A stretch of DNA of 30,341 nt from Candidatus Stahliibacteriota bacterium (GTDB lineage Bacteria; Hydrothermota; Tepidihabitantia; SM23-42): the NCBI GenBank assembly GCA_030613445.1, contig JAUWLY010000004.1:1-30341 (forward strand), read 5' to 3'. Both the position numbers and the translations under genes were made by a program. Under the pieces are notes generated by a model. That model worked only from the letters and a program-made list of their open reading frames with translations. It was not told the DNA's origin and ran no database searches. Shown here one piece after another: positions 23,385 to 30,341 of this stretch; positions within the stretch are counted from its first letter, which is position 1; every line of letters begins with the position of its first letter.

Positions 23385-24227
23385 CATGTTGAAAAGCTAG
23401 ATCCTGAAACTGTAGTGGCTATTGTTTATGGCCAGAATATTAAATATTCATCTATCCAGGTAACTGTAGATCATCCAGCCATCCAGTATAAGATTCAAGA
23501 AGGCATGCTTACAGAAGAACAATTACCTGATTATATTCTCAAAAAAGAAAAAGAGAACCTGATAGCTCAAATCAATGACATCATTTTATGGAAAGCCATT
23601 GAAGAATCAGATTTAATAGTAACCCAAGATGAAATCAATAACCATATTGATAAAATTCTTGCTTCTATGACAGCTTCAGAATTAAACGAAGCATATGAAA
23701 AAACTAAGCTTTTAGTAAAAGCTGTGAGAGAAGCTCTTGACTTTTCTGAGCGCGCTGATGAGATATACAAGAGTCTCCTTGAACCACATGGTATTCCGTA
23801 TGACGGTTGGCGGCAAACACTAGAGCAATTTACTGCAATAGAAGAATTAAATAAATTCGAAGCGAACCTAGAACAGGTATTTACCAGGGAACATATTCGA
23901 AAGCAATATGAAGAATACACTGAAGGTTTTAGAAAAACAATTCTTAGAAGGAAATTCTTTGAATATCTTGTGAATGACATATCAGTATCAGATAGTGAAG
24001 TTATTCAATTATATAATAAGCGATGTCCAGGTGGTCGTATTGCATTTGATGATGTGAAAGAAAATCTGTATAATGAAATATATCGAGGAAAGAAGCTAAA
24101 AAGACTAAAGAAATGGCAACAAGAGGGTATTGAAAATGCAAACATTAGTATCAAAGTTAATAAATTCAGGAGTATTGTCAATGAAATGCTTGAGCGAACT
24201 GAGCGGGCTGTATATGTCGGTCCTTGA
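23313..24227 (+). CDS. Membrane-anchored SurA-like periplasmic chaperone without a visible parvulin domain
   Basis: The 304-residue protein has a signal anchor (residues 4-23) and then a helical domain with the SurA N-terminal pattern: KEKENLIAQINDIILWKAIE followed by ESDLIVTQDEINNHIDKIL. The end (ISVSDSEVIQLYNKR, FDDVKENLYNEIYRGKKLKR) matches the SurA-type C-terminal helix region. The peptidyl-prolyl isomerase (rotamase) domain that usually lies between the two appears missing. It probably binds unfolded envelope proteins. The ATG follows the stop of the TonB-domain gene by two bases, and its own stop is 17 bases before the next start, so expression is probably coupled. Confidence 0.65.
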   Translation: MRKHLLLIFVLIIIVIGLVLLLPKHVEKLDPETVVAIVYGQNIKYSSIQVTVDHPAIQYKIQEGMLTEEQLPDYILKKEKENLIAQINDIILWKAIEESDLIVTQDEINNHIDKILASMTASELNEAYEKTKLLVKAVREALDFSERADEIYKSLLEPHGIPYDGWRQTLEQFTAIEELNKFEANLEQVFTREHIRKQYEEYTEGFRKTILRRKFFEYLVNDISVSDSEVIQLYNKRCPGGRIAFDDVKENLYNEIYRGKKLKRLKKWQQEGIENANISIKVNKFRSIVNEMLERTERAVYVGP

Positions 24228-24244
24228 GGCACTTGGATTTTTAT

Positions 24245-24316
24245 ATGCGTAAATATTTACTTTTGATATTTAGTCTAATTATTATTGTAATTGGACTTGT
24301 TTTGTTGTTACCAAGA
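24245..24316 (+). repeat. 72-bp N-terminal anchor module, copy 3
   Basis: It encodes MRKYLLLIFSLIIIVIGLVL and the next four residues, closely similar to copies 1 and 2. It leads into a propeller-like protein. Confidence 0.8.
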
Positions 24317-25192
24317 AAAGTTGATGAAGTTATCACTTACATCAATGTTCCTGTTGATAGAAGTAATGTTGTTGATATTAGAGAACAATTTGCGAATAAT
24401 AGGGATGTGATTTTGGAAATTAAAAAGGTAAAACTATATAGTAGGAGTTTAGAGTATGGTGAAATATATTGTGGGGGTGCAGATTATGCCGACGGTAAAT
24501 CACTTACTCGATTATACGGTATAGCAATTAATGATAGTGGTTATATATATGTGCCTTCAAAGATTCCACCAAGGGTTCAAGTTTTCGATAGTGTAGGGAA
24601 TTTTAAACGAGTGATTAAGTTGGCTGATATTAAAGAAGAGATGGAAAATGTAGGATACAATTGGATAGAAGGTCCTTTTTATATTATCGTTGATCATAAT
24701 GGTAAAATTTATCTCTGGTACGAAGTTGCGGACCCTCGGTATGAGATTCCAGATGGTTATTGGATTCGATTCTCAAATATAGGAGAATATGAAGATATGT
24801 TTGAGTGTTCAAGGAATGGTTTTTTTGGTATCACGAGTGATAATAATATCGTCAGGTCCCTTCCAGGTAAATATGAAGTAATAGATATAAAGAATAAGAA
24901 GGTTAAAACTGTTTTTGTATCTAATCAACGATATACCTTCTTCCCATTAAATACAATCACAGTGGAAATATATCTATCAGCTACGAAGGACACTCTCATA
25001 ATTAAAGAGGGAGAAAAGACAAGTTGTTATCAAATTCCTGGAGAAGTAATAAGTGAGCGCCATCAATCTTCTACTGCTATGTTTTATTACCCCAATGAAT
25101 TGCATTTGTATACTATTGAAGACACTACGGTGGGTCTCAAATTCGACCACGATCCATTTGTTCGAATAGTCAGATATCGTTTGAAAATTTAG
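24245..25192 (+). CDS. Membrane-anchored 6-bladed beta-propeller-like protein
   Basis: The 315-residue protein has the shared signal anchor and then repeats of NHL or 6-bladed-propeller type: LYGIAINDSGYIYVPSKIPP with RVQVFDSVGNF, and GPFYIIVDHNGKIYLWYEVA with RFSNIGEY. Such proteins sit on the periplasmic side and often bind protein or sugar partners; the ligand here is unknown. I chose the ATG at 24245 because it lines up with the two paralogous starts. A TTG at 24224 is also in frame and overlaps the previous stop. A strong terminator follows at 25212, so this ends the operon. Confidence 0.7.
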   Translation: MRKYLLLIFSLIIIVIGLVLLLPRKVDEVITYINVPVDRSNVVDIREQFANNRDVILEIKKVKLYSRSLEYGEIYCGGADYADGKSLTRLYGIAINDSGYIYVPSKIPPRVQVFDSVGNFKRVIKLADIKEEMENVGYNWIEGPFYIIVDHNGKIYLWYEVADPRYEIPDGYWIRFSNIGEYEDMFECSRNGFFGITSDNNIVRSLPGKYEVIDIKNKKVKTVFVSNQRYTFFPLNTITVEIYLSATKDTLIIKEGEKTSCYQIPGEVISERHQSSTAMFYYPNELHLYTIEDTTVGLKFDHDPFVRIVRYRLKI

Positions 25193-25211
25193 CATAATAA
25201 GTTAGATAGAA

Positions 25212-25244
25212 AAGGGGGCCGGCTTTCGCCGACCCCTCTTTTTT
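25212..25244 (+). terminator. Rho-independent terminator
   Basis: GGGGGCCGGC-TTTC-GCCGACCCC with a T6 run (25239-25244) closes the propeller/TonB/SurA-like operon 20 bases after the last stop codon. Confidence 0.85.
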
Positions 25245-25393
25245 CAACTGTGCTATTTTTGTGCGGTGTATTTACCAAAAACACCGGTAGTACACAGAAA
25301 ATCCCATAATGGTCAGAATGGTGGAAATCCAAGACTGACTTGCATTTCCTTGATTTGGGTCGTAATTTCGGAAGTTGTGAAAAATCATTGAAT

Positions 25394-25436
25394 CGGTTTA
25401 GGAAACCGCCGTTCTGTCCTGCTGAGCTACAGGGGT
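25394..25436 (-). pseudogene. Truncated tRNA-Arg(CCT), 5' 43 bases only
   Basis: On the minus strand it reads ACCCCTGTAGCTCAGCAGGA onwards. It matches the intact tRNA-Arg (7222-7264) at 41 of 43 positions through the acceptor 5' strand, D-arm and anticodon arm. It stops at the 3' side of the anticodon stem, where unrelated sequence begins. The variable loop, T-arm and 3' acceptor are absent, so it cannot be functional. Confidence 0.85.
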
Positions 25437-25503
25437 AAAGGTGGGGCTCTGCCCCCCTTTTAAACTAGCATCTAGTATCCAGTATCTAGAATCTGTCTTG
25501 TGT

Positions 25504-25531
25504 ATTATAGTGAATTTTGCGATTTAGTCAA
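25504..25531 (-). promoter_or_regulatory. Copy of the tRNA-Arg promoter
   Basis: TTGACT (25526-25531), 16 bases, TATAAT (25504-25509) on the minus strand. It is the same as 7532-7559 apart from one base in the spacer, with flanking similarity extending to about 25542. It would drive transcription into the truncated tRNA. Confidence 0.65.
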
Positions 25532-25683
25532 TAATGGTAGGAGCAAGAGCAGGGTGAATCAAGATTATCCTGTCCCCCTCACTCCCTTTGTAACAGGCGA
25601 ACCAGAAAATTTAGATTTTGCATTTAGTCTATAAAGCGTAAAAGTCTGCCAGTATACCTAAACTTAAGTATGAATATGCTATC

Positions 25684-25711
25684 TTGACATATCTATTACA
25701 TCGATTATGCT
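25684..25711 (+). promoter_or_regulatory. Sigma70 promoter for the OmpA/MotB-like gene
   Basis: TTGACA (25684-25689), 16 bases, TATGCT (25706-25711). The leader to the ATG at 25738 would be about 20 bases and includes GGGAGGTGG. Confidence 0.6.
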
Positions 25712-25737
25712 ATTGGAATAATGAAGGGAGGTGGATA

Positions 25738-26427
25738 ATGAAAGTTGTAACAATCATCATATGTATAATCGCATTAGTATTGGCTGCTATTGCTTATTCT
25801 TTTTATAATACCAATAAGCAAATGAAGACTGAGCTCAATTTCAAGATCAATAACCTGGAACAACAGAAAGCAGCTCTTGAGAACGAGCTCGAAATTAAAA
25901 TAGGTGAAATGTCTAAAGAAAAAGAAGAGCAGATCGTGCGCTTGAAAAATGCTTATGATGAACTCGTTGCGGATATGGAAAAGGAAATCGAAGAAGGCAA
26001 GATCCAGATCACCCAATTGGGGGATCGGCTTTCGGTCAGCATGGTTGACAGGATATTGTTCCCTTCAGGTGAGGCAGAAATAACTCCCGAGGGTCTTGAA
26101 GTACTGGAGCGGGTGGGCAAGATTTTAAAGAACACCGAGAATAAAATTATCCGCGTCGAAGGTCATACAGACAATGTTGCGATACACTCTAACCTGCAAA
26201 AGAAATTTCCTACTAACTGGGAGCTTTCAACTGCACGCGCAACACATGTCGTGCGTTTTCTCCATGAGAATATTGGTATAGAAGCAATACGCCTGCAGGC
26301 GATCGGCATGTCAGAATATCATCCAGTAACAAGCAATAAGACGGCTGCTGGACGGAGTCGGAACAGGCGAATAGAGATCATTTTATTACCAGAGTATGGT
26401 GTGCCATCACCTTTGCCTTCAGAATAG
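25738..26427 (+). CDS. OmpA/MotB-like envelope protein with coiled coil
   Basis: The 229-residue protein has one N-terminal membrane helix (residues 3-22) and a charged coiled coil to about residue 85 (NNLEQQKAALENELEIKIGE). An OmpA_C peptidoglycan-binding domain follows at about 100-212 (LFPSGEAEITPEGLEVLERV; VEGHTDN; LSTARATHVVRFL; NRRIEI). It probably links the inner membrane to the cell wall. It resembles MotB in layout, but no MotA gene is present and the plug region is not evident. The ATG at 25738 is chosen for its GGGAGGT ribosome binding site. An upstream in-frame start at 25684 would begin inside the -35 box. Confidence 0.85.
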   Translation: MKVVTIIICIIALVLAAIAYSFYNTNKQMKTELNFKINNLEQQKAALENELEIKIGEMSKEKEEQIVRLKNAYDELVADMEKEIEEGKIQITQLGDRLSVSMVDRILFPSGEAEITPEGLEVLERVGKILKNTENKIIRVEGHTDNVAIHSNLQKKFPTNWELSTARATHVVRFLHENIGIEAIRLQAIGMSEYHPVTSNKTAAGRSRNRRIEIILLPEYGVPSPLPSE

Positions 26428-26598
26428 CTCGATTCTATGGGGTTAGACCTCGAAATCAGCAAGGAGGTCAATATTGACAAATGAATAAAAAGATTTTATA
26501 GTAAATCATGATTACCTAACTGCAATTTTTTCATAGGTGACTATTGATTATTACACAGGTATAATTATTTTACTTGGTTATAGAGAAAAGGAGGAATA

Positions 26599-28158
26599 AT
26601 GAACAGATTTGATCCCAGAGTATCAGTGATTGTAATCACTGTGTTTTTATTATCTTTAATCTTTGCTATGACCCTGTCAGCTCAAGTTGAGCAAAAAACA
26701 CAACTTAAGTATAAAACAAAACTTGAGCTGCCAATGGCCGATCTGATAATAACAGAGCTTGAAGTGACGCAACCAGGAAGTTCTAAAGGGGATATGATTG
26801 AATTTTCATTCAGAGCAAAAGTTAAAAATGACGGGAATAGAGATATTGAAAATAATTTTTACCTTACCATTGAAATTAAAAGTGAACATGAAGATCGCTA
26901 CGATAGGACGCATAATTATTTTAAGTTCACACCTTTAAAAGCTGGATTAACCCGAACATATAACGGAAAGTTCACGCTTCAGAAGGCAAGTGTGTCAGGA
27001 AAAACAGCAAAAATCAGAGGTTGGATAGACTCAGGAGGCACTGAGGAATTTCCTCCTCAATATATGCATGTCCAAGAGCGTAATGAGAATAATAACTACA
27101 GTGATATAATCACGATTGTAGGTGCATATACACCTTACATAACCTCAGTCAGTATAGATAATCCAGTGACTCGTCTTACGATCAGGAATACCAAAAGTGC
27201 CACCAATCAAGAAATATATATCGCAGGACAGGGCTTTGGGAAAGAACAGGGCGAGTATGACGTTGCATTATTCCCACAGTCAGGTGGATCCGTCATTAAA
27301 GCCAACATTAAGAGCTGGCATCAAGGAGTCATCTTCTTCACAATTCCAAAAGAGGTTGAGACCGGAACTCACTGGATCGCCATTGTTAATGGAAACACAA
27401 TGCAGAGAAAATCGAATCAGATAGGCGTAACGATAAATCATAAAGGTGGAACACCCTGGTCTGAAATAGTAGCTTACTGGGAGCTATTGAATAATGCTAA
27501 GCTTATCATCCACACAAGAGGTAGCGGTTCCGAATACAAAAATACATCAACGTTAAAAATGCTTGGTAATATTGATACAATATATGTTCCCAAAACTGAG
27601 TTCAAGAAGAAATTAATTGGTAGATATAGATATTTACTCCAGAACTTTGCGTCAAAAGATACTGGTGGGATGATGCTTAGTCGCAAATGGAATGGTGGTA
27701 CATTGAATGACAATCAACTAGAAATGAAAATCATATTCGAAAGCGGCGGTGTTGAAGCAAAAGGTTACTTTAAATCGGTTGTAAAAGGAAGTAACTGGAA
27801 TGATGGTTTAGCACCTGATATTGATATTAATAATGCAAAAATCGGTGTTATCTTTAACTTCAAGAATGTAGACAGAAAATTAGACTATACACCATACGTT
27901 AGATTCAGTGCTAATGTTAATGCGCACGATGCTGCTGCTGACTGGTTTATGGATCTTTTCATGGGTAATTGGGATGGTCAAGTCAGGAGAAAAATACAAG
28001 ACGGTCTAGCAACTGCCATGGCGAATTCCGAAACCAGAGAAAATATTATAAACTCACTTATGGATTTCCTTTATCTCTTAATCGCCGGATTTGATAAAAA
28101 TGATGACATTCAGAACATAGAATTTGAAGACGGCAAAATTCTCTTCACGTATCGATAG
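26599..28158 (+). CDS. Secreted CARDB-IPT/TIG domain protein
   Basis: The 519-residue protein has an export signal (about 1-29, VIVITVFLLSLIFAMTLSAQ). A CARDB-like domain follows at about 47-173 (ADLIITELEVTQPGSSKGDM, KVKNDGNRDIENNF). An IPT/TIG immunoglobulin-like domain spans about 179-280 (YITSVSIDNPVTRL, EIYIAGQGFG, FFTIPKEVETGTHWIAIVNG). The C-terminal 240 residues have no recognised domain and no sorting signal, so it may stay in the periplasm or on the outer membrane. AAAGGAGGA precedes the ATG. TATAAT at 26562-26567 may be its -10, with only a poor -35 (GTGACT). Confidence 0.7.
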   Translation: MNRFDPRVSVIVITVFLLSLIFAMTLSAQVEQKTQLKYKTKLELPMADLIITELEVTQPGSSKGDMIEFSFRAKVKNDGNRDIENNFYLTIEIKSEHEDRYDRTHNYFKFTPLKAGLTRTYNGKFTLQKASVSGKTAKIRGWIDSGGTEEFPPQYMHVQERNENNNYSDIITIVGAYTPYITSVSIDNPVTRLTIRNTKSATNQEIYIAGQGFGKEQGEYDVALFPQSGGSVIKANIKSWHQGVIFFTIPKEVETGTHWIAIVNGNTMQRKSNQIGVTINHKGGTPWSEIVAYWELLNNAKLIIHTRGSGSEYKNTSTLKMLGNIDTIYVPKTEFKKKLIGRYRYLLQNFASKDTGGMMLSRKWNGGTLNDNQLEMKIIFESGGVEAKGYFKSVVKGSNWNDGLAPDIDINNAKIGVIFNFKNVDRKLDYTPYVRFSANVNAHDAAADWFMDLFMGNWDGQVRRKIQDGLATAMANSETRENIINSLMDFLYLLIAGFDKNDDIQNIEFEDGKILFTYR

Positions 28159-28405
28159 AAACCGGTTTCTCTTTATTTGTCATTGATTGAGTGATTTAGT
28201 GAAGGTACACAAATAAGAACGACGGGTATTACCGCGGGACGAAACCCTTTGGAAAACTGCCCATCTGTAGAATGTCAAGTTGTAAATATCGAAGTAATGA
28301 GATGTCGTAGATCCTGTCGGAGATCCCGCGATAGTATCGAGTAAACCGAGATGAAGTACTGAGGGGAAGAATTGAAGGGCAGCACGCCCACTATACTTTT
28401 CGTTA
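28159..28405. other. Gene-free region with partial dispersed repeats
   Basis: It contains a half copy of the 24-bp repeat on the minus strand (TGTAGAATGTCAAG at 28266-28279) and CGGAGATCCCGC (28318-28329), which is also found in the decayed tRNA-Leu region (2485-2496). No gene or terminator is supported. Confidence 0.4.
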
Positions 28406-29065
28406 TTATGTCTTTTTGTTTTTAATTTTGCTCATGAGGTATTTTATTTGTTGGTAAGAGAATTCTTGCAGATCTTCAATCGTCACGGGTTTGATCATTC
28501 TTGGTAGCTCTGATATTTTATCTACATTTTTAAGAGCCATGGCGAGCCAGTATTCGTCCATACCGCCATGTTTTTTACGCGCATGTTCGAAAAGCTTATC
28601 AAACGACATAAACTCTCTAGACAAGAAATAAACGTCTACGAAATCTTTCTCGGCATATCGGTCAAACAATGCGGATAGTTTATTGCACGCGATATCCAGT
28701 TCATTATCAACATAGACTCCATATTCTTCATTTTTCACGATTTTTTGAAGGCGATAGGGCGCGTCCTGGGCAAAATGGAGTTTTATTGTTTCTGCACCAC
28801 GCGAGAGAAAAGCTTCGACAAACGTTGTAAATTCTCTTGCGATCTCAACGCTTCCATTTACTAACGTGGAAATATTTTTTACAATCGGGGCGACGCGAGG
28901 AACCATTCGCTCCTGCTCGGTGAAAAAATCAATATCATCTGAATAGCGGTGTTGAAGGTAAAATGCTGATAAAGCCGTGCCGCCAGTCAGAAAAAAATTC
29001 TCGTTAATTTGCGAACGTGAAAATGCTTTGATGAAATCTATTTGAAGTTGGGATAAGATCGTCAT
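28406..29065 (-). CDS. AbiEii/AbiGii-type nucleotidyltransferase toxin
   Basis: The 219-residue protein has the nucleotidyltransferase signature FLTGGTALSAFYLQHRYSDD followed by IDFF (Gly28-Gly29-Thr30, Asp44, Asp46). A downstream DNELDIACNKLSALFDRYAE has the conserved Lys and helix of the AbiEii family. Family members are type IV-like toxins that block growth, probably by modifying tRNA, and take part in phage abortive infection or plasmid maintenance. The ATG directly abuts the stop of the upstream small gene, the usual antitoxin-toxin order. All visible catalytic residues are kept. Confidence 0.85.
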   Translation of the reverse strand: MTILSQLQIDFIKAFSRSQINENFFLTGGTALSAFYLQHRYSDDIDFFTEQERMVPRVAPIVKNISTLVNGSVEIAREFTTFVEAFLSRGAETIKLHFAQDAPYRLQKIVKNEEYGVYVDNELDIACNKLSALFDRYAEKDFVDVYFLSREFMSFDKLFEHARKKHGGMDEYWLAMALKNVDKISELPRMIKPVTIEDLQEFSYQQIKYLMSKIKNKKT

Positions 29066-29314
29066 CTATCCACTCAAATACCACTTCCAGAATTCCCGTA
29101 TAAATCGAGGAACACCTATAAGGTCATCCAGGTGCTTTTTGATGAGTTTGAAGTCAATATTGCACAGATCCTTCGCGGTGCCATTTGAAAGTACCCGGGC
29201 TAGATACCACTTGAAGAACTTTTCCGTTTTATAATCTTTTTCCGACCAAACATAATCCCATAGCAATCGTCTATTTACTGCCACGCCATATAGTGTACCC
29301 ATGATTTCATTCAC
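29066..29314 (-). CDS. Small putative antitoxin upstream of the AbiEii toxin
   Basis: The 82-residue protein (LLWDYVWSEKDYKTEKFFKW, YLARVLSNGTAKDL, FIREFWKWYLSG) resembles the short RVL.NG..xD family (DUF6922-like) often seen before AbiEii genes. It is not the 200-280 residue winged-helix AbiEi antitoxin. It probably neutralises the toxin or regulates the operon; this is inferred from position. The start is a GTG at 29314 or an in-frame ATG at 29302. With the promoter -10 at 29321-29326 the transcript is leaderless or nearly so, and no ribosome binding site is seen. Confidence 0.65.
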   Translation of the reverse strand: MNEIMGTLYGVAVNRRLLWDYVWSEKDYKTEKFFKWYLARVLSNGTAKDLCNIDFKLIKKHLDDLIGVPRFIREFWKWYLSG

Positions 29315-29868
29315 GAGATAATGATATACTTAATGTGTGGAAAAGTCAAGATAAGATTCGGATCAAGTCTTGAAATGTGAAATGAGCAAAGCGGGGTTGA
29401 CCCGGTTTTTATTTTATGTACGTTGAAGCGGGATAGGGGTATAGAAAACTCCCTCTTGAATGTTCCTGTACAGTGTGCTTTATTAGTTTCCAAGTAATGC
29501 GGTGTGCCGTCTTCATCTGTCCAGCTAATGTCCATCCACCAATAGCCAGTAAAGTAATATCCTGATGGGGCGGTGAAGTAGCAGTGTACTTCTTGAGCTT
29601 GGGTTTCAGTAAATGTATAGTGCTCAGTCGTCATCATCATGCCCACACCGGATGAAGTCTCAGACCACAGCCAGTTAAATTCAGCCGGGATCTCAGTCAC
29701 ATCGTCCTTATCATACAAACAGCCCACGATTATACAGGTGAGCTCAGTGACATAGACACCACTTTCAGGATGTTCGGCAATATCAACGCGAAGCTCAGTT
29801 TCGTCATCAGCACCGCATCTCAGCAATACAAAACTGATTAGAATAATAATAAACCATACTTTTCTCAT
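29311..29868 (-). CDS. Putative lipoprotein of unknown function
   Basis: The 185-residue protein begins MRKVWFIIILISFVLLRCGA, a lipoprotein-like signal with Cys18, although the residue before the Cys is Arg, which is unusual for a lipobox. The mature part has a beta-rich look (VDIAEHPESGVYVTELTC, TFTETQAQEVHCYFTAPSGY) with several Cys. No domain is recognised. I chose the ATG at 29868 because AAAGGGAGGAAAG lies just before it; the frame is open to 29946. Its end overlaps the first codon of the antitoxin gene by four bases and covers that operon's promoter. Confidence 0.6.
   Translation of the reverse strand: MRKVWFIIILISFVLLRCGADDETELRVDIAEHPESGVYVTELTCIIVGCLYDKDDVTEIPAEFNWLWSETSSGVGMMMTTEHYTFTETQAQEVHCYFTAPSGYYFTGYWWMDISWTDEDGTPHYLETNKAHCTGTFKREFSIPLSRFNVHKIKTGSTPLCSFHISRLDPNLILTFPHIKYIIIS
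29321..29349 (-). promoter_or_regulatory. Sigma70 promoter for the AbiE-like pair
   Basis: On the minus strand: TTGACT (29344-29349), 17 bases, TATCAT (29321-29326). The GTG at 29314 lies six bases after the -10. The promoter sits inside the 3' end of the preceding lipoprotein gene. Confidence 0.6.
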
Positions 29869-30004
29869 CTTTCCTCCCTTTTGGTTTAAATATGCAAATT
29901 GCACCTCTTCTGATATACGAATTATCACGTTGTGCATGAAGAACAATTATTTTATTATATAGAGTTAAAGGATAGGTGTCAAGAGACTTAATTCTGCTAT
30001 TTTC

Positions 30005-30046
30005 CTAAAAGAATCCCCCCCGCACACTTGCGTATGCGAGGGGGAG
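30005..30046 (-). terminator. Terminator after the partial secreted-protein gene
   Basis: On the minus strand CCCCCTCGCA (30035-30044) pairs with TGCGGGGGGG (30015-30024), followed by ATTCTTTT. It lies about 20 bases beyond the stop codon at 30068. Confidence 0.7.
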
Positions 30047-30067
30047 GAATACTATTAAGGTCTTAGT

Positions 30068-30341
30068 CTATTTCACAAAGACAATTACTTTGTTGATTCT
30101 CTCGGATGCAGTTTCTATTTCAACAATATAGTTCCCACTACTCAAGTTTCTACCCATATCATCACGACCATACCAGATCAACGTATGAGTACCTGTTGCC
30201 ATACTACGGTCAGCGAGTTGTCGAACTTTTTGTCCAGCGATATTGTAGATGGTGACCTTTACGTGACCATGCTGAACCATGCTGAATTTCACCTTGACAT
30301 TCTTTCTTGCTGGATTCGGAACCACTGTAATATTACGTAAG
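30068..30341 (-). CDS. C-terminal part of a secreted protein with type IX sorting / FlgD-like domain (partial)
   Basis: The frame is open to the window edge (90 codons seen plus a stop). VVPNPARKNVKVKFSM, VKVTIYNIAGQKVRQL and GRDDMGRNLSSGNYIVEIET are the hallmark of the Por/FlgD_ig-type C-terminal domain that directs export by a type IX system. The functional part of the protein lies beyond 30341. The GTG at 30325 is not a real start, because VVPNP is the conserved domain entry and the frame continues upstream (LRNIT). Confidence 0.85.
   Translation of the reverse strand, partial: LRNITVVPNPARKNVKVKFSMVQHGHVKVTIYNIAGQKVRQLADRSMATGTHTLIWYGRDDMGRNLSSGNYIVEIETASERINKVIVFVK

Larger units (their letters stand above)
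25245..25683. other. Gene-free region holding a truncated tRNA-Arg locus
   Basis: No coding frame is supported. It contains the 5' half of a tRNA-Arg gene (25394-25436), a GC-rich hairpin AAAGGTGGGG...CCCCCCTTTT (25437-25461), CTAGTATC-type short repeats (25465-25490) and a copy of the tRNA-Arg promoter (25504-25531). Confidence 0.6.

Noticed and set aside
26439..26465. Possible further RAYT end (TGGGGTTAGACCTCGAAATC)
   Set aside because: It shares only the TGGGGT start and scattered bases with the confirmed ends, which is too weak to call.
1..30341. CRISPR array
   Set aside because: The only closely spaced repeats (1-87, two units) lack regular spacers, and no cas gene is present.

Overview
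This looks like a stretch of chromosome from an uncultured bacterium that secretes proteins through a type IX-like (Por) system. Several products end in a C-terminal sorting domain (YNIxGQKV or YDILGK ... GVYF type), and beta-propeller or FG-GAP surface proteins are common. The DNA is AT-rich, promoters are near sigma70 consensus, and many genes have AAGGAGG ribosome binding sites. The mix of SBBP-type propellers, a GH57 enzyme, a RAYT transposase and dispersed short repeats resembles FCB-related candidate phyla such as WOR-3. That assignment is inference.

Left part (1-7560): repeat-rich DNA, a minus-strand propeller protein (473-1999), a decayed tRNA-Leu copy followed by an intact tRNA-Leu(CAA), and a surface protein gene broken by one in-frame TGA (2940-4247). 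On the minus strand come tRNA-Arg(CCT), a membrane-anchored TPR protein and a GH57 glycoside hydrolase. The last two probably form one operon behind the tRNA.

Defence-like island (about 7870-15515): imperfect direct repeats (7876-7992 and 15429-15511) enclose two tiny ORFs, a minimal staphylococcal-type nuclease, an HNH nuclease with a glycine-zipper tail, an Mrr-like PD-(D/E)XK protein, a 1239-residue nuclease-STAND ATPase resembling antiviral Avs proteins, a PIN-like protein, and a small protein with a PD-(D/E)XK-like motif. All read on the plus strand. This is the best candidate for an undescribed system: a sensor ATPase with its own nuclease domain followed by two further nuclease-like genes.

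Middle and right (15515-28160): short FG-GAP and BamE-like proteins, a TPR exoprotein, a RAYT element with perfect 24-bp inverted ends, and then a run of envelope genes. These are a propeller-TonB fusion, a broken TonB-domain gene, a SurA-like protein and a six-bladed-propeller-like protein. The last three start with nearly the same 72-bp membrane-anchor module. An OmpA/MotB-like protein and a CARDB-IPT secreted protein follow. A truncated copy of the tRNA-Arg 5' half with its promoter lies at 25394-25531, about 18 kb from the intact gene.

Right end (28160-30341): on the minus strand, an AbiEii-type nucleotidyltransferase toxin with a small upstream partner, a putative lipoprotein, and the C-terminal end of a secreted protein that runs off the window.
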